DNA from: Coprothermobacter sp.
GTDB lineage: Bacteria; Caldisericota; Caldisericia; Cryosericales; Cryosericaceae
Length of the DNA stretch: 38,534 nucleotides
Assembly: GCA_013824685.1 (NCBI GenBank)
Contig: PNOG01000025.1
Span: 1-38,534 of the forward strand
Direction: 5' to 3'
Part shown: positions 7,225 to 15,589 of the stretch, one piece after another
Layout of the letters: each line of letters begins with the position of its first letter
Numbering within the stretch: the stretch's first letter is position 1
The notes under the pieces: model-generated
The model's database searches: none
Seen by the model: only the letters and a program-made list of their open reading frames with translations
Told to the model about the DNA's origin: nothing
Program-made: the position numbers and the translations under genes

Positions 7225-8190
7225 CTACAGGAACGCGTCCAGAGACTGCAGGACGGACTCTCGTTCCAGTGGAGTCGTGAAGTGGACGGACTGCTGGACA
7301 TGGCGAGCCCACCTGCGCCTTCTCGAACCCCAGAAGAACACGGACGTGTCGAGGTTGAGAGCACGCAGGTCCGCCAGGTAGCGCTCCTCGTCGGACGGCA
7401 GGTCGGAAAGGAGAAAGATGAGAACGTCAGCAAGCCGGACCATGTCTTTCATCGTGTCGTCCAGCACCTGCATGACAAAGACGGTCGCCAGGTCGTACGC
7501 AGGGTGGGAGACAGTCCGCCGGTACAGCAGCTCGTGGCTGTCCCACTGCAACGGCATCTCGCCGCCACAGACGTTCTGCCAGAACGCGTTGGCCAGCAGG
7601 GCGTCGCGCGAGGCCACGATACACCGATACGTCGTCTGCCGCGGCGGACGGACAAATGGCACGACCTCGAAGGACTCCTGATGCGTCATCCGTGTCAGCA
7701 CCCTTGAGACTGCGAGCACGTCCTGTCCAAGCACGGACGCCAGCGAATCGATCGTCTGCGCGCGGTCCCTGGTCAGCTGCGCAATCTCATATTCCGGCGC
7801 GGCCAGCTGCTGCACGTCCTTGCTGAGCTTGCTGCGCCACCAGTAAAGGTGTCCGGGGTCCAGGAATCGAAGGTCGGTGCCGGTCAAGCGTTTCTTCCAC
7901 TCTGCGAACCTGACATCGACATCGCTCAGGCTCGCGAAGACGCAGTTGGATGCGTAGTCGGAGGTGACGGGCCCAAGAGCGAACGTGCCCTCGGTCTCCA
8001 TGAGCAGCAGGAACAGGGCGGTCTCGCCGCTCAGCTGTCCCCGGCTCGCGTAGCGAATACCAGTGCGGCCAACGACAACATCGTACCGGGTCGCCCTCGT
8101 CGTGACAGACAGAAGTGCACTCGGATCCTTGGTGAACAGCACTTCGAGAATCGTGTGAGCTGGAAACTCGGCCAGTTTGCCTTCGCCCAT
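7225..8190 (-). CDS. DUF4388/PATAN-like domain protein of unknown function
   Basis: The 321-residue soluble protein has no signal peptide or membrane helix. Residues ~1-95 fit the DUF4388 (PATAN) pattern: a start like LAEFPAHTILEVLF, a strand-rich middle with GRTGIRYASRGQLSGETAL, then LLLMETEGTFAL. Family knowledge: this domain occurs in bacterial signalling proteins, sometimes with response regulators or MglA-type GTPases. The middle (~120-185) looks like a small helical, perhaps winged-helix, domain. The last ~120 residues contain ADVLIFLLSDLPSDEERYLADL, reminiscent of a P-loop or receiver-type sheet but without a GxxxxGK[ST] motif. ATG 8190 has GGAGG six bases upstream. It has its own promoter with an operator-like dyad, so it is probably separately regulated. 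Confidence 0.6.
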   Translation of the reverse strand: MGEGKLAEFPAHTILEVLFTKDPSALLSVTTRATRYDVVVGRTGIRYASRGQLSGETALFLLLMETEGTFALGPVTSDYASNCVFASLSDVDVRFAEWKKRLTGTDLRFLDPGHLYWWRSKLSKDVQQLAAPEYEIAQLTRDRAQTIDSLASVLGQDVLAVSRVLTRMTHQESFEVVPFVRPPRQTTYRCIVASRDALLANAFWQNVCGGEMPLQWDSHELLYRRTVSHPAYDLATVFVMQVLDDTMKDMVRLADVLIFLLSDLPSDEERYLADLRALNLDTSVFFWGSRRRRWARHVQQSVHFTTPLERESVLQSLDAFL

Positions 8191-8254
8191 CGTATCCCTC
8201 CAGCAGACTCCTCTCAGGTTGCCATCGCTCGAGCCAGACCATCTCGTGATTCAG

Positions 8255-8281
8255 AGTATAGCACCAGAAAACCTGGTGCAA
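8255..8281 (-). promoter_or_regulatory. Promoter with an operator-like dyad in its spacer
   Basis: On the minus strand TTGCAC (8281-8276) and TATACT (8260-8255) are 15 bases apart. A perfect inverted repeat GCACCAG-GTTTT-CTGGTGC (8279-8261) fills the spacer. A repressor bound there would block RNA polymerase directly. It drives the DUF4388-like gene. Confidence 0.5.
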
Positions 8282-8341
8282 GTGAATCGCCATGTGCAGC
8301 CTGTAATTTGTCATTCCCGTGTATGCGGCTGCTCCGTCATG

Positions 8342-8440
8342 CCCGCGCAGGCGGGCATCCAGCATTTGTCTCCCGTGTGGGTTCCCGCCTTCGCCGAGAG
8401 CACCCCTCGCATTGAGAGAAAGTGCTCGGGGGGGAACGAC
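8342..8440. repeat. 99-bp direct repeat, copy 1
   Basis: By eye this is identical to 8470-8568, with a 128-bp period. Each copy starts with the palindrome CCCGCGCAGGCGGGCATCCA, a REP-like unit found in many genomes and related to the units at 23185-23249. Each ends with a CCCC-TC-GCAT / GTGC-TC-GGGG hairpin (8403-8431). Confidence 0.9.
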
Positions 8441-8469
8441 AGAGAGGGACACGCTGCTCATTCGTCTTA

Positions 8470-8568
8470 CCCGCGCAGGCGGGCATCCAGCATTTGTCTC
8501 CCGTGTGGGTTCCCGCCTTCGCCGAGAGCACCCCTCGCATTGAGAGAAAGTGCTCGGGGGGGAACGAC
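8470..8568. repeat. 99-bp direct repeat, copy 2
   Basis: This is the second identical copy, with its hairpin at 8531-8559. The 29-bp segment between the copies is unique. No gene crosses the repeats; peptides such as MPAQAGIQ in this region are translated repeat rather than protein. Confidence 0.9.
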
Positions 8569-8639
8569 GGCGAGACGGCATATGGCAAACCGGCACCATC
8601 AACAAGGCACCGGCTGCGTCAAGCATATGTCGCGGAAGA

Positions 8640-9020
8640 CTAACTCTTGGTGATTGGAGTCTCAGCCTCTCGGGGGGTCGTGTCAAACTTGCCGGACACC
8701 GATGCACCCTCCTCGACGGAGATGCGCGCACTCGTGACGTCGCCCTTGACAGTCGCCTTCTCCAGGACCTCAACCTTCTCCACGCCCTTGACATTTCCCT
8801 CGACACGTCCCATCACGACGACCAGACGCCCTTCGACGTTGCCATGGACCTCGCCCTGCTCGGCGACCGTGATCGTCCCGTGACCCGTAACGTTGCCGTG
8901 CAGCTGACCCTCGATGCGCAGGTCTCCCTGATTCTCGACGTCACCCTTCACGACGAGGTCGTGAGCAACGACAGATGCCGTCTTGCTCTCTGTGGAAGTC
9001 TTGGATGGTCCGAATGCCAT
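8640..9020 (-). CDS. Bactofilin (polymer-forming cytoskeletal protein)
   Basis: The 126-residue protein is almost all bactofilin (DUF583) domain. After a ~18-residue polar N-terminus it has the right-handed beta-helix pattern of short alternating hydrophobic/Gly repeats: LVVKGDVENQGDLRIEG, then GNVTGHG, GEVHGNVEG and VEGNVKG. A short flexible tail follows. Family knowledge: bactofilins polymerise without nucleotide into filaments that help position cell-wall enzymes. The gene directly follows an M23 peptidase gene, the pairing known from other bacteria where bactofilin localises a LytM-type hydrolase for cell shape. ATG 9020 is chosen because GGAGG lies 8 bases upstream; the GTG at 9035 would place that site inside the gene. 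Confidence 0.93.
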   Translation of the reverse strand: MAFGPSKTSTESKTASVVAHDLVVKGDVENQGDLRIEGQLHGNVTGHGTITVAEQGEVHGNVEGRLVVVMGRVEGNVKGVEKVEVLEKATVKGDVTSARISVEEGASVSGKFDTTPREAETPITKS

Positions 9021-9037
9021 GGCGGTTTCCTCCACAC

Positions 9038-9988
9038 CTAGTCAAGATAGGTCATCGGGTTCACGGAGTTGCCGTGAATGATGACTTCGTAGTGCACGTG
9101 GGCTCCGGTCGCACGACCGGTCGATCCCTCATACCCGATGACCTGGCCCTTCTTGACTGCCTGACCTGCGGACACGGCCGCCCGGCTCATGTGACCATAC
9201 ATGGTCTCGATGCCGTCTCGGTGGTACAGCGTCACCGAAATACCGTAACTGCTGTTCCATCCGGACTGTTCAACCTTGCCGTCAGCCGTTGCCCTGATCG
9301 CCGTGCCGTACGGAGCTGCGATGTCCACACCGTCGTGGAACTCGCCGCCACTGCCGCCGAATGGATTCGAGCGCCAGCCGTATCCAGACGTGATGAGTCC
9401 ATACAAGGGCCAGAGCGAAGGAGTCTGCGCGAGCATGGTGTTGTACTTGGACGCAGCGTCCTGCAGAACGATCAAGTTCTTCTCACGGGCTTCGGCTTCC
9501 TGCTGCACCACAGCGGTCGACGTCGACAGCTGTGTCGCGCCTGCGGCCAGGCCACGGCTGACAGAAAGGGTCGGCGTAGCCGTCGATTTAAGAATGGACG
9601 CCAGGGAGACACTGTTTCCGCCGACGCCAAGCGTCTTGCGGACCTTGTCATCAAGGGTACCCAGATAGGAGAGGTACTTCTTGAGCGCAGCCAGTTCCGT
9701 GTTGCTCTTGCTGATAGCCTCGTTGGCAGCATCGAGCTGGCTGGCCTGCAGGCGTACGACCTGATCCAGGCCCATGCCGTTGTACTGGGCAACGGTGCTC
9801 CTGAGGCGCGTGTTCTCTGCAATGACATAGGCAAAGCCTGAGACAAAGAGGACAAACACAGTGATGACGCTGTAGATGGCGAGGCGGGAGACCTTGAATT
9901 GGCGCGCGCACCCTTCGTACCATGGAACGATGACGACCGAGTACCCAGTGCGCTTGCTCTTCTTCTCGACGGACGCCTTCGTTGCCAT
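9038..9988 (-). CDS. Membrane-anchored M23 (LytM) peptidoglycan endopeptidase
   Basis: The 316-residue protein has a basic cytoplasmic N-terminus, one membrane helix (about 36-56), a coiled-coil-like extracytoplasmic stalk (60-185) and a C-terminal M23 domain. The catalytic set is complete: His218 and Asp222 (HDGVD), His266 (YGHMS) and His297/His299 (HVHYE). Family knowledge: these zinc endopeptidases cut peptide cross-links in peptidoglycan; H218, D222 and H299 should bind zinc. The coiled coil resembles the MepM/Csd-type layout. The bactofilin gene starts 17 bases after its stop, implying a shared transcript and a shared role in cell shape or wall remodelling. Two adjacent ATGs (9991, 9988) follow GAGAGCGAGG; I use 9988 for better spacing. 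Confidence 0.92.
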   Translation of the reverse strand: MATKASVEKKSKRTGYSVVIVPWYEGCARQFKVSRLAIYSVITVFVLFVSGFAYVIAENTRLRSTVAQYNGMGLDQVVRLQASQLDAANEAISKSNTELAALKKYLSYLGTLDDKVRKTLGVGGNSVSLASILKSTATPTLSVSRGLAAGATQLSTSTAVVQQEAEAREKNLIVLQDAASKYNTMLAQTPSLWPLYGLITSGYGWRSNPFGGSGGEFHDGVDIAAPYGTAIRATADGKVEQSGWNSSYGISVTLYHRDGIETMYGHMSRAAVSAGQAVKKGQVIGYEGSTGRATGAHVHYEVIIHGNSVNPMTYLD

Positions 9989-10057
9989 CATCGCCTCGCT
10001 CTCTCGAAATTGCGCCACAGCGGGCAACGTTTACCCACAGGTGACGCACATGTACAC

Positions 10058-10084
10058 AGTATAGAAACGTAGTGCAAAATGCAA
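10058..10084 (-). promoter_or_regulatory. Possible promoter of the M23-bactofilin operon
   Basis: On the minus strand TTGCAT (10084-10079), a 15-base spacer and TATACT (10063-10058) precede the peptidase gene. The block GGGTTGCATTTTG (10087-10075) is identical to one before the S1-domain gene. Confidence 0.45.
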
Positions 10085-10091
10085 CCCCGTG

Positions 10092-10595
10092 TCAAGACCG
10101 TATGTGTCTGCTCAGCAGGTCCTGCTCTTCGTGGCTCATCGCCGTGTCACTCTTCCCGTTCTCGATCCGCTTCACATACATCTTGCTGCCCTGGGTACTG
10201 GTGAGTGACGTCAGGACGATTCCTGACCCATTGCGATTGAGCATGAGCAGGGAGAAGCTGAACTTGCCGGCCTGTCCCGGAAATGCATCGTAGTGCTCGA
10301 TGTCCACCGTATCGAAGAAGCCGTGGCTCGTCTGCTCCAATGCATTGAACGAGGCAGTCAGCTGGGCCTGCGTCGCGGTCTGCTGGGCGAACGCCCTTGT
10401 CATGGCGTCGACGTGTTCATAGAATGATGCGTCCTCTGCCTTGGAGAAAAGGATGGCAAGCCGCCTCCTCTGCCGCCCATTGTTGACAAGCAGAACGAGC
10501 CCCACCACGAGCGCCACAAGTGCCAGAGCAAGAATCCCAAGCTGTCCCCCGGCGCTTCCGAGGGCAGTATCGACACTGGCAAGAAACTGATCCAT
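10092..10595 (-). CDS. DUF4446 family membrane protein
   Basis: The 167-residue protein has one membrane helix (about 17-38, LGILALALVALVVGLVLLV), a polar helical segment and the DUF4446 core: HYDAFPGQAGKFSFSLLMLNRNGSGIVLTSL, then YVKRIENGKSDTAMSHEE. Family function is unknown; members are small, membrane-anchored and common in Firmicutes-like bacteria. Its GGAG is 11 bases before ATG 10595, a weak ribosome binding site. It starts 14 bases after the secreted stalk-domain gene, so it is probably the last gene of that four-gene operon. The M23-bactofilin operon that follows appears to have its own promoter. Confidence 0.85.
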   Translation of the reverse strand: MDQFLASVDTALGSAGGQLGILALALVALVVGLVLLVNNGRQRRRLAILFSKAEDASFYEHVDAMTRAFAQQTATQAQLTASFNALEQTSHGFFDTVDIEHYDAFPGQAGKFSFSLLMLNRNGSGIVLTSLTSTQGSKMYVKRIENGKSDTAMSHEEQDLLSRHIRS

Positions 10596-10609
10596 GCGGG
10601 CGCGCTCCG

Positions 10610-12706
10610 TCAGGACGCAGGGAAACTCAGCGTGACCCTGTGGGTCGCACTATCCCACAAGACCGACGCACCCAGCGACTCTGCCACGAACCGAACTGGC
10701 AGCATTGTGCGGCCGTTCAGGATGATCGGGACCACCCGCGCGTTGTCTGAATCGACGGGAACCGTCTTGCCGTCGACCATAGCAGTCGCCTTGCCGATAG
10801 TGAGAACAACGGTGTGCGTGCCCAGCTTCAACGTCACCGTACGAGCAACAGCGTCCCATGTGGCGGAACCGCCGACAGCAGTCATGACGGCACTGATGGG
10901 GACCATCGTACGTCCCTGCGCTATGACGGGTGATGTCGTGCGTCCCGGATCAACAGCCTGACTGACCCCGTCAACCATCATGACTGTCTTACCTATCGTC
11001 AATACGACGACGTGAGATGGCGTGGCCAATGACGTCACGACGATGGCCAGCCGCCTGGTGTTGCCGGCCTTGTCACGCGCGGTGACCGGAATCGTGTTCT
11101 TCCCTGGAACAAGAGACACGGGGACAGCAAAGGACCCGTCGCCCGCCGTGTCGGTCACCAGTCTGCCGGCTACCTCCAGCGTGCTGTCGCTCTCTACATG
11201 TCCTCGCACAACAACACTTGCGGATGCGATCTCCTCCCACAGCCGTGGTGCATCGACTGTCAGTACCGGGGCTACCGTGTCAAGGACAACCTTCTTGTGC
11301 ACAAACGTGGCCAGGCCGGCCTCATCCCTAGCTACAACCTCGATGTCGTTTTCCCCTTCCAGCAGCATGAGACGTTCGCTGAACGATCCATCTGGGAGGA
11401 CGTGTGTTTGCCGTCCCTGCACGTCAACGGACGCCACTAGCGCCTGGCTGGCCTGCACGGTGCCATGGAGTTCATATGACGGTTCATTGACAAGTTCAGC
11501 CGGCTGTCCAGTCACGGTGACGACTGGTCCGGTCAGAGCCACGCGGAATACCTCCCGGAGAAGGGGAGTCGAGATGCCGGCAAGCTGATTCATGCCGACG
11601 AAACGAAGGATATGGACACCCTCGGGCACCGTGAACTGCTTCGTGTACGGTTCTCGTGTGTCGGTATCGATCCCGTAGGTAATATCAACTGCGCCGGGGA
11701 CATTGCTCTCTGCTCTCAGCGTGACGACTGGGATGTGGACATACCAGCCGTCCAGTCCGTCAGGCAGCACCGGTTCGACGGTCACGGTCACGGATACGGC
11801 AGGGCGGTCCACGATGACAAAAGGATCCGACTTGACATCCCCCGGCTCGGCGCTGGTGCGCGCCAGGATCACGTACTCCCCGCGGGCCGAAGGGTTCGCA
11901 AGCCCGAACCCAGGAAGGAGAACAAGTGTGAGCGCCGACCTGCTGGCCACGCTGACAGGCATCTGGATGGCAAGCGCGTTCATGCCTGCAACTCTCGACA
12001 CCAAGGATGCCTGCACCCCGTTGACGGTGACCTGCGCCGCCACCGGCACCGACGGCAGGGACAGCGCTCCAGGGAACGTGACCGTGACAGTATCCTTCCC
12101 CTCGACCAGTTCGCCGCGTCCGCCCGTGGCCATGAGGATCAGGTACCCCGTCGATGCTCCTGCGACGTCGTTGTCGGGATGGACTGTGAGCGATTCGAGC
12201 TGGCTCTCGCCGATGAGGTACGAGGCAGACGTCACCCTCAGAGGCTCCGCTTCGGTCCAGACCTCAGCAACGTACGTGCCGACCACCACGGGATTGCCGA
12301 TGCGCGCCTGTTCATCAAAGACGAGCTGAACGTGGGAACCCGCTGGCAGAGCAACCGGTGTCCGGACCTGGATCGATCCGATCGCCGAGTTGCCGATGAC
12401 TTCCTGAAGGGGATTGATGCCGTTCAGCAGGACATGGTTCTGATCGATCTTCTGGTTACAAGGAGTACATGGCAGGATCGTCAGTGAAGGGCCCGTGAAC
12501 TGAATCATGATCGCCTGATACTGCTCCAGTGCCGCCGAGATGTCGAACTCGATGACATACTTAGCACGCACGCCGGCAGTATTGGGCGATACGGTGACAG
12601 TGGGAACCGTGATCCCAACCGCATCGGCCGGGACTCCAGCTGCAACAGATACGCAAAGAAACAGGACAGCCAGAGCTACCGCAATCAAGCGCTTCTTCAT
12701 GAACAT
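10610..12706 (-). CDS. Secreted stalk-domain protein, 2-module paralogue
   Basis: The 698-residue protein has a signal peptide (basic start, then LIAVALAVLFLCVSVAAG, likely cleaved after ADA). Two ~130-residue Ig-like modules follow (about 30-300), marked by 'TVSPNTAG...Y.I.F' and 'G..NP...G.Y'. Next come a chitobiase-C-like segment (~300-400), two Ig-like modules (about 400-550; PDGSF, LEGENDIEVVARDEAG), and two copper-amine-oxidase-N-like stalk domains (~560-698; TMVPISAV, TMLPVRFVAESLG). Despite the name, stalk domains do not show copper binding or catalysis; they are usual in surface proteins. AGGAGG sits 5 bases before the ATG. It is third in a tandem of paralogues (12737-18430) and lies 30 bases after the second. 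A surface structural or adhesive role is inferred. Confidence 0.85.
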   Translation of the reverse strand: MFMKKRLIAVALAVLFLCVSVAAGVPADAVGITVPTVTVSPNTAGVRAKYVIEFDISAALEQYQAIMIQFTGPSLTILPCTPCNQKIDQNHVLLNGINPLQEVIGNSAIGSIQVRTPVALPAGSHVQLVFDEQARIGNPVVVGTYVAEVWTEAEPLRVTSASYLIGESQLESLTVHPDNDVAGASTGYLILMATGGRGELVEGKDTVTVTFPGALSLPSVPVAAQVTVNGVQASLVSRVAGMNALAIQMPVSVASRSALTLVLLPGFGLANPSARGEYVILARTSAEPGDVKSDPFVIVDRPAVSVTVTVEPVLPDGLDGWYVHIPVVTLRAESNVPGAVDITYGIDTDTREPYTKQFTVPEGVHILRFVGMNQLAGISTPLLREVFRVALTGPVVTVTGQPAELVNEPSYELHGTVQASQALVASVDVQGRQTHVLPDGSFSERLMLLEGENDIEVVARDEAGLATFVHKKVVLDTVAPVLTVDAPRLWEEIASASVVVRGHVESDSTLEVAGRLVTDTAGDGSFAVPVSLVPGKNTIPVTARDKAGNTRRLAIVVTSLATPSHVVVLTIGKTVMMVDGVSQAVDPGRTTSPVIAQGRTMVPISAVMTAVGGSATWDAVARTVTLKLGTHTVVLTIGKATAMVDGKTVPVDSDNARVVPIILNGRTMLPVRFVAESLGASVLWDSATHRVTLSFPAS

Positions 12707-12736
12707 GACGACCTCCTGATCAAGCCGGTGCGCCCG

Positions 12737-15571
12737 TCACCGGGCCGAGGAATTCCTGAGCAATGTGATGGTGACGCGCTTTGTCTGCTGGTCCCACGCT
12801 ACATCGGCACCAAACGCCTCAGAGATGAAGCGCAAGGGAACGAGCGTTCGACCCCCGACGATAATGGGAGCCTCGAGGAGCGACATAGGGCGAAGGTCGA
12901 TCAAAGCCATCCTGGAGCCGATCTGGAGCTGGATGCTCGTTTCGCCCCGCTTGAGGGAGACAATCCGCATGGCCGGCAGCCATTCGACTGCCGCGCCCAA
13001 CGCTTCGCTCACGAACCGCAGGGGAACCATGACCGTTCCACTCTTGAGGAGGATCGGTTGAGCACCCATGTCCAGTGACTGGGTGTCGACAGTTGCGGTC
13101 GCTGAACCCACGGTAAGCTGGATGACTGTCTGCTGGCGACGCTCGATGGTCAGATGAAGCGTGGACTGATTGCCCGAGAGGTCCCCCGCTACGATCGTGA
13201 CCTGATTCGCTCCTGCCACCAGATCCACAGGAACACTCCACAACCCTTTCATTTCAACGGCGGTAACGCCGTTCACGAGTGCAGTCCCCGGCTCACTGAG
13301 GCGGAACGATACAATTTGTGTAACCTCGGACGTCGTGGAGTCGAGAGCAGATGGTGTGACGAGCTGAACCACCGGTGGGACGGCATCCACGTGCACCGTC
13401 CGGACGAACGCTGTCCCGTTGCCGGCAAGGTCGCGGGCATACAGCGACAATGACTGGCCATTAGAGGCGGAGACACTGACCGACCACTTAAGGTCAGCCC
13501 CGACAGCTGCTGCGACGCCGTTGACCTGTAACACGTCGACAGGCTCCGACACCGTGCCGGAAAGGGTGAACGGACTCTCGCGTACCAGCAGGTCACCGGG
13601 TCCCTGATCGACCGTGACGACGGGCCGAGTCAGATCCACGAGGATCGTCTGGACACCATGGTCCCCCTCCGCTCCCTGAACATCTATTGCCCACGCTTCA
13701 ACGGTATGCTTGCCTGTCGGTATGGTCACGGGGCGACCGTCCCACGCGGAGGGAGTACTATCGTCCAGACGCACATAGACGGTTTTGGCACCATCTGCAA
13801 CAAAAGACACGGTCGGTGATGCGCCGATGTAGTGCCCTTGAGAACCATTCGCAGCCGCTGGGGACAAGACGAACGAGACGTTGACCAGCGCGCGGAACTC
13901 GATGCCGTTGCTGCGCGCTTCGACGCTGTCCCTCGACGTCGCAATCGCAACGCCGTACGTACCCGGCACGAAGGGTGAACCTATCCGTGCGTCGGGGAGA
14001 AACTCGACCTGTATCGCCGACCCTCCGGCGATCGGAGCGCCGAGAACAGCGGTGACCATCTGTCCTGCGACGATGACACGGCTCGTGGGCGTCCCGCCCA
14101 CCAGCACTGTAGATGAATCGATGAACGCCGGCACGACAAAGCCCTGATCAAACAATACACGCACCTCGTCGCCGGCGCCAAGTGTCCCCGTAGGGCTCAG
14201 GACACAGCCGACAGTCAGCTGGGTCGGTTTCGCGATCCCATGCGAGGCAGCAGCGAACCGGACCGACGACACGGCGGGCGGGATGACGGTGACGGTGGAC
14301 CGCGTCATCGTCGTGTCTGACTCGGTATACACGCCGAACTCATAGATCCCTGGGGTAGCCGGGTTGACCCAACCGACCTCCACCGGCATCGCCACCGTCA
14401 TAGGGGCGTTGTCCCCGACAGCGACGGGAACCCGCACACTCAAGGCCCCCCCATCACGCAGGGATGATGTGGCAGAATCGTTCACCGTGGTGCCTAGGGC
14501 GTCCCCGCCGAGCGGAATGGCGTAGGCTCCCTGGAAAGCGACAATGTAGATGCGCTGCCCAGGCGACAGGCGCCCAACTGGCGACGTCACGAACGATACC
14601 TGCATTGCTGTCGGCGTCCCCGCCGAGGCACTGCTCAAGCCAACTACAAGATTGGACACCTCTCTGCCCCGAACGACGACAGCAGCGGAATCCAAGACCG
14701 TGGGTTCCCGGGACGTGCCGACGCTGACGTGAACAGGCCCGGTCTGCAGGGGATTGCGCAGTCCGAATGCCGCAGGGAAGAAGATGGTAAGAGGGGACGA
14801 CGCTGCAACATTCACCGGCGTGTAGATGCGCAGGGCGTTGGGAGCAGACGGTTCAAAGTATACTTTCCCAGTGCAGGCGATGCCATTGATCGTGACATGG
14901 CTGGCCTGAAGCGAACCGGGCAAGGATGTGCCCGCCGGGAACGACACCGTGATGTTGTCCTGTCCAGCCTTGAGGCCTCCATTCACACCGGTGACGAAAC
15001 TGACTGCGTAGGCAGCAACAGACCCGACGACCGGAGGTTCGACCGTGAGCGTGAGATTCAAGAGGGTTGACGGCACAATGGTGTACAGGTCGGATATCAG
15101 CTCTCCGTACTCGAAGTGGTTGCGGAAGAGACCCACCCGCATGCGGTAGCAGCTCCGGGTGTAGGTTGGGTTGATGATGCCCGCACTGGCAGCGATCTCC
15201 ACGGTGACGGGCGTAGAGGATCCGAGAACTTGACTCAGATAGACGTACAGCTCGATGTCGTTGTAGGCGATTTTGGAGAACCGCGCGCTCATCACCTGCA
15301 GGCCGTTCACCCGGATACTGCTGGCCATGACGGCCTCAGACACGTAGGTCGTGTCATAGGAAAACCGCAGGGCCAGCTCACCGACGTTCGCGTACTGGCC
15401 GGTGCTGAACGTGATATGGTAGGAAGCGTTGGCCCCCGCGGTGTTCGGCGTGGCTGCTGCAACAAACGGTGTGTAGGTGAGCGCAGCGCGCGCGTAACCC
15501 GCTGTCCCAGCCGCCACAAGTTGCACGACGACGAGCAGAAGGACAACGACAGCTCTTCGCATAGTAGACAC
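12737..15571 (-). CDS. Secreted stalk-domain protein, 4-module paralogue (second of tandem)
   Basis: This protein of about 944 residues has a signal peptide (RRAVVVLLLVVVQLVAAGTAG). Four ~125-residue Ig-like modules follow; each opens with a pattern like 'SAGTPTAMQVSFVTSP', has a middle 'V.FP.G...P', and ends near 'NP.T.G.Y...V'. Then come a chitobiase-C-like segment (with YVRLDDSTPSAWDG), two Ig-like modules and two C-terminal stalk domains (TVMVPLRFVSEALGA and TLVPLRFISEAFGADVAW). The gene begins 18 bases after the upstream paralogue's stop and ends 30 bases before the next, so the three are one transcript. The start is uncertain: GTG 15571 has AGGAGG 4 bases away, while ATG 15562 has the same site 13 bases away. 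An extracellular scaffold or adhesion role is inferred. Confidence 0.83.
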   Translation of the reverse strand: MSTMRRAVVVLLLVVVQLVAAGTAGYARAALTYTPFVAAATPNTAGANASYHITFSTGQYANVGELALRFSYDTTYVSEAVMASSIRVNGLQVMSARFSKIAYNDIELYVYLSQVLGSSTPVTVEIAASAGIINPTYTRSCYRMRVGLFRNHFEYGELISDLYTIVPSTLLNLTLTVEPPVVGSVAAYAVSFVTGVNGGLKAGQDNITVSFPAGTSLPGSLQASHVTINGIACTGKVYFEPSAPNALRIYTPVNVAASSPLTIFFPAAFGLRNPLQTGPVHVSVGTSREPTVLDSAAVVVRGREVSNLVVGLSSASAGTPTAMQVSFVTSPVGRLSPGQRIYIVAFQGAYAIPLGGDALGTTVNDSATSSLRDGGALSVRVPVAVGDNAPMTVAMPVEVGWVNPATPGIYEFGVYTESDTTMTRSTVTVIPPAVSSVRFAAASHGIAKPTQLTVGCVLSPTGTLGAGDEVRVLFDQGFVVPAFIDSSTVLVGGTPTSRVIVAGQMVTAVLGAPIAGGSAIQVEFLPDARIGSPFVPGTYGVAIATSRDSVEARSNGIEFRALVNVSFVLSPAAANGSQGHYIGASPTVSFVADGAKTVYVRLDDSTPSAWDGRPVTIPTGKHTVEAWAIDVQGAEGDHGVQTILVDLTRPVVTVDQGPGDLLVRESPFTLSGTVSEPVDVLQVNGVAAAVGADLKWSVSVSASNGQSLSLYARDLAGNGTAFVRTVHVDAVPPVVQLVTPSALDSTTSEVTQIVSFRLSEPGTALVNGVTAVEMKGLWSVPVDLVAGANQVTIVAGDLSGNQSTLHLTIERRQQTVIQLTVGSATATVDTQSLDMGAQPILLKSGTVMVPLRFVSEALGAAVEWLPAMRIVSLKRGETSIQLQIGSRMALIDLRPMSLLEAPIIVGGRTLVPLRFISEAFGADVAWDQQTKRVTITLLRNSSAR

Positions 15572-15589
15572 AGGACCTCCTCGCACGAG

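Noticed and set aside
8342-8568. CRISPR array
   Set aside because: Only two long (99-bp) copies with internal palindromes, one 29-bp spacer-like gap and no cas genes.
8177-8653. Plus-strand open frames across the 99-bp repeats
   Set aside because: Their peptides (such as MPAQAGIQ) are translations of a REP-like palindrome and repeat with the DNA.
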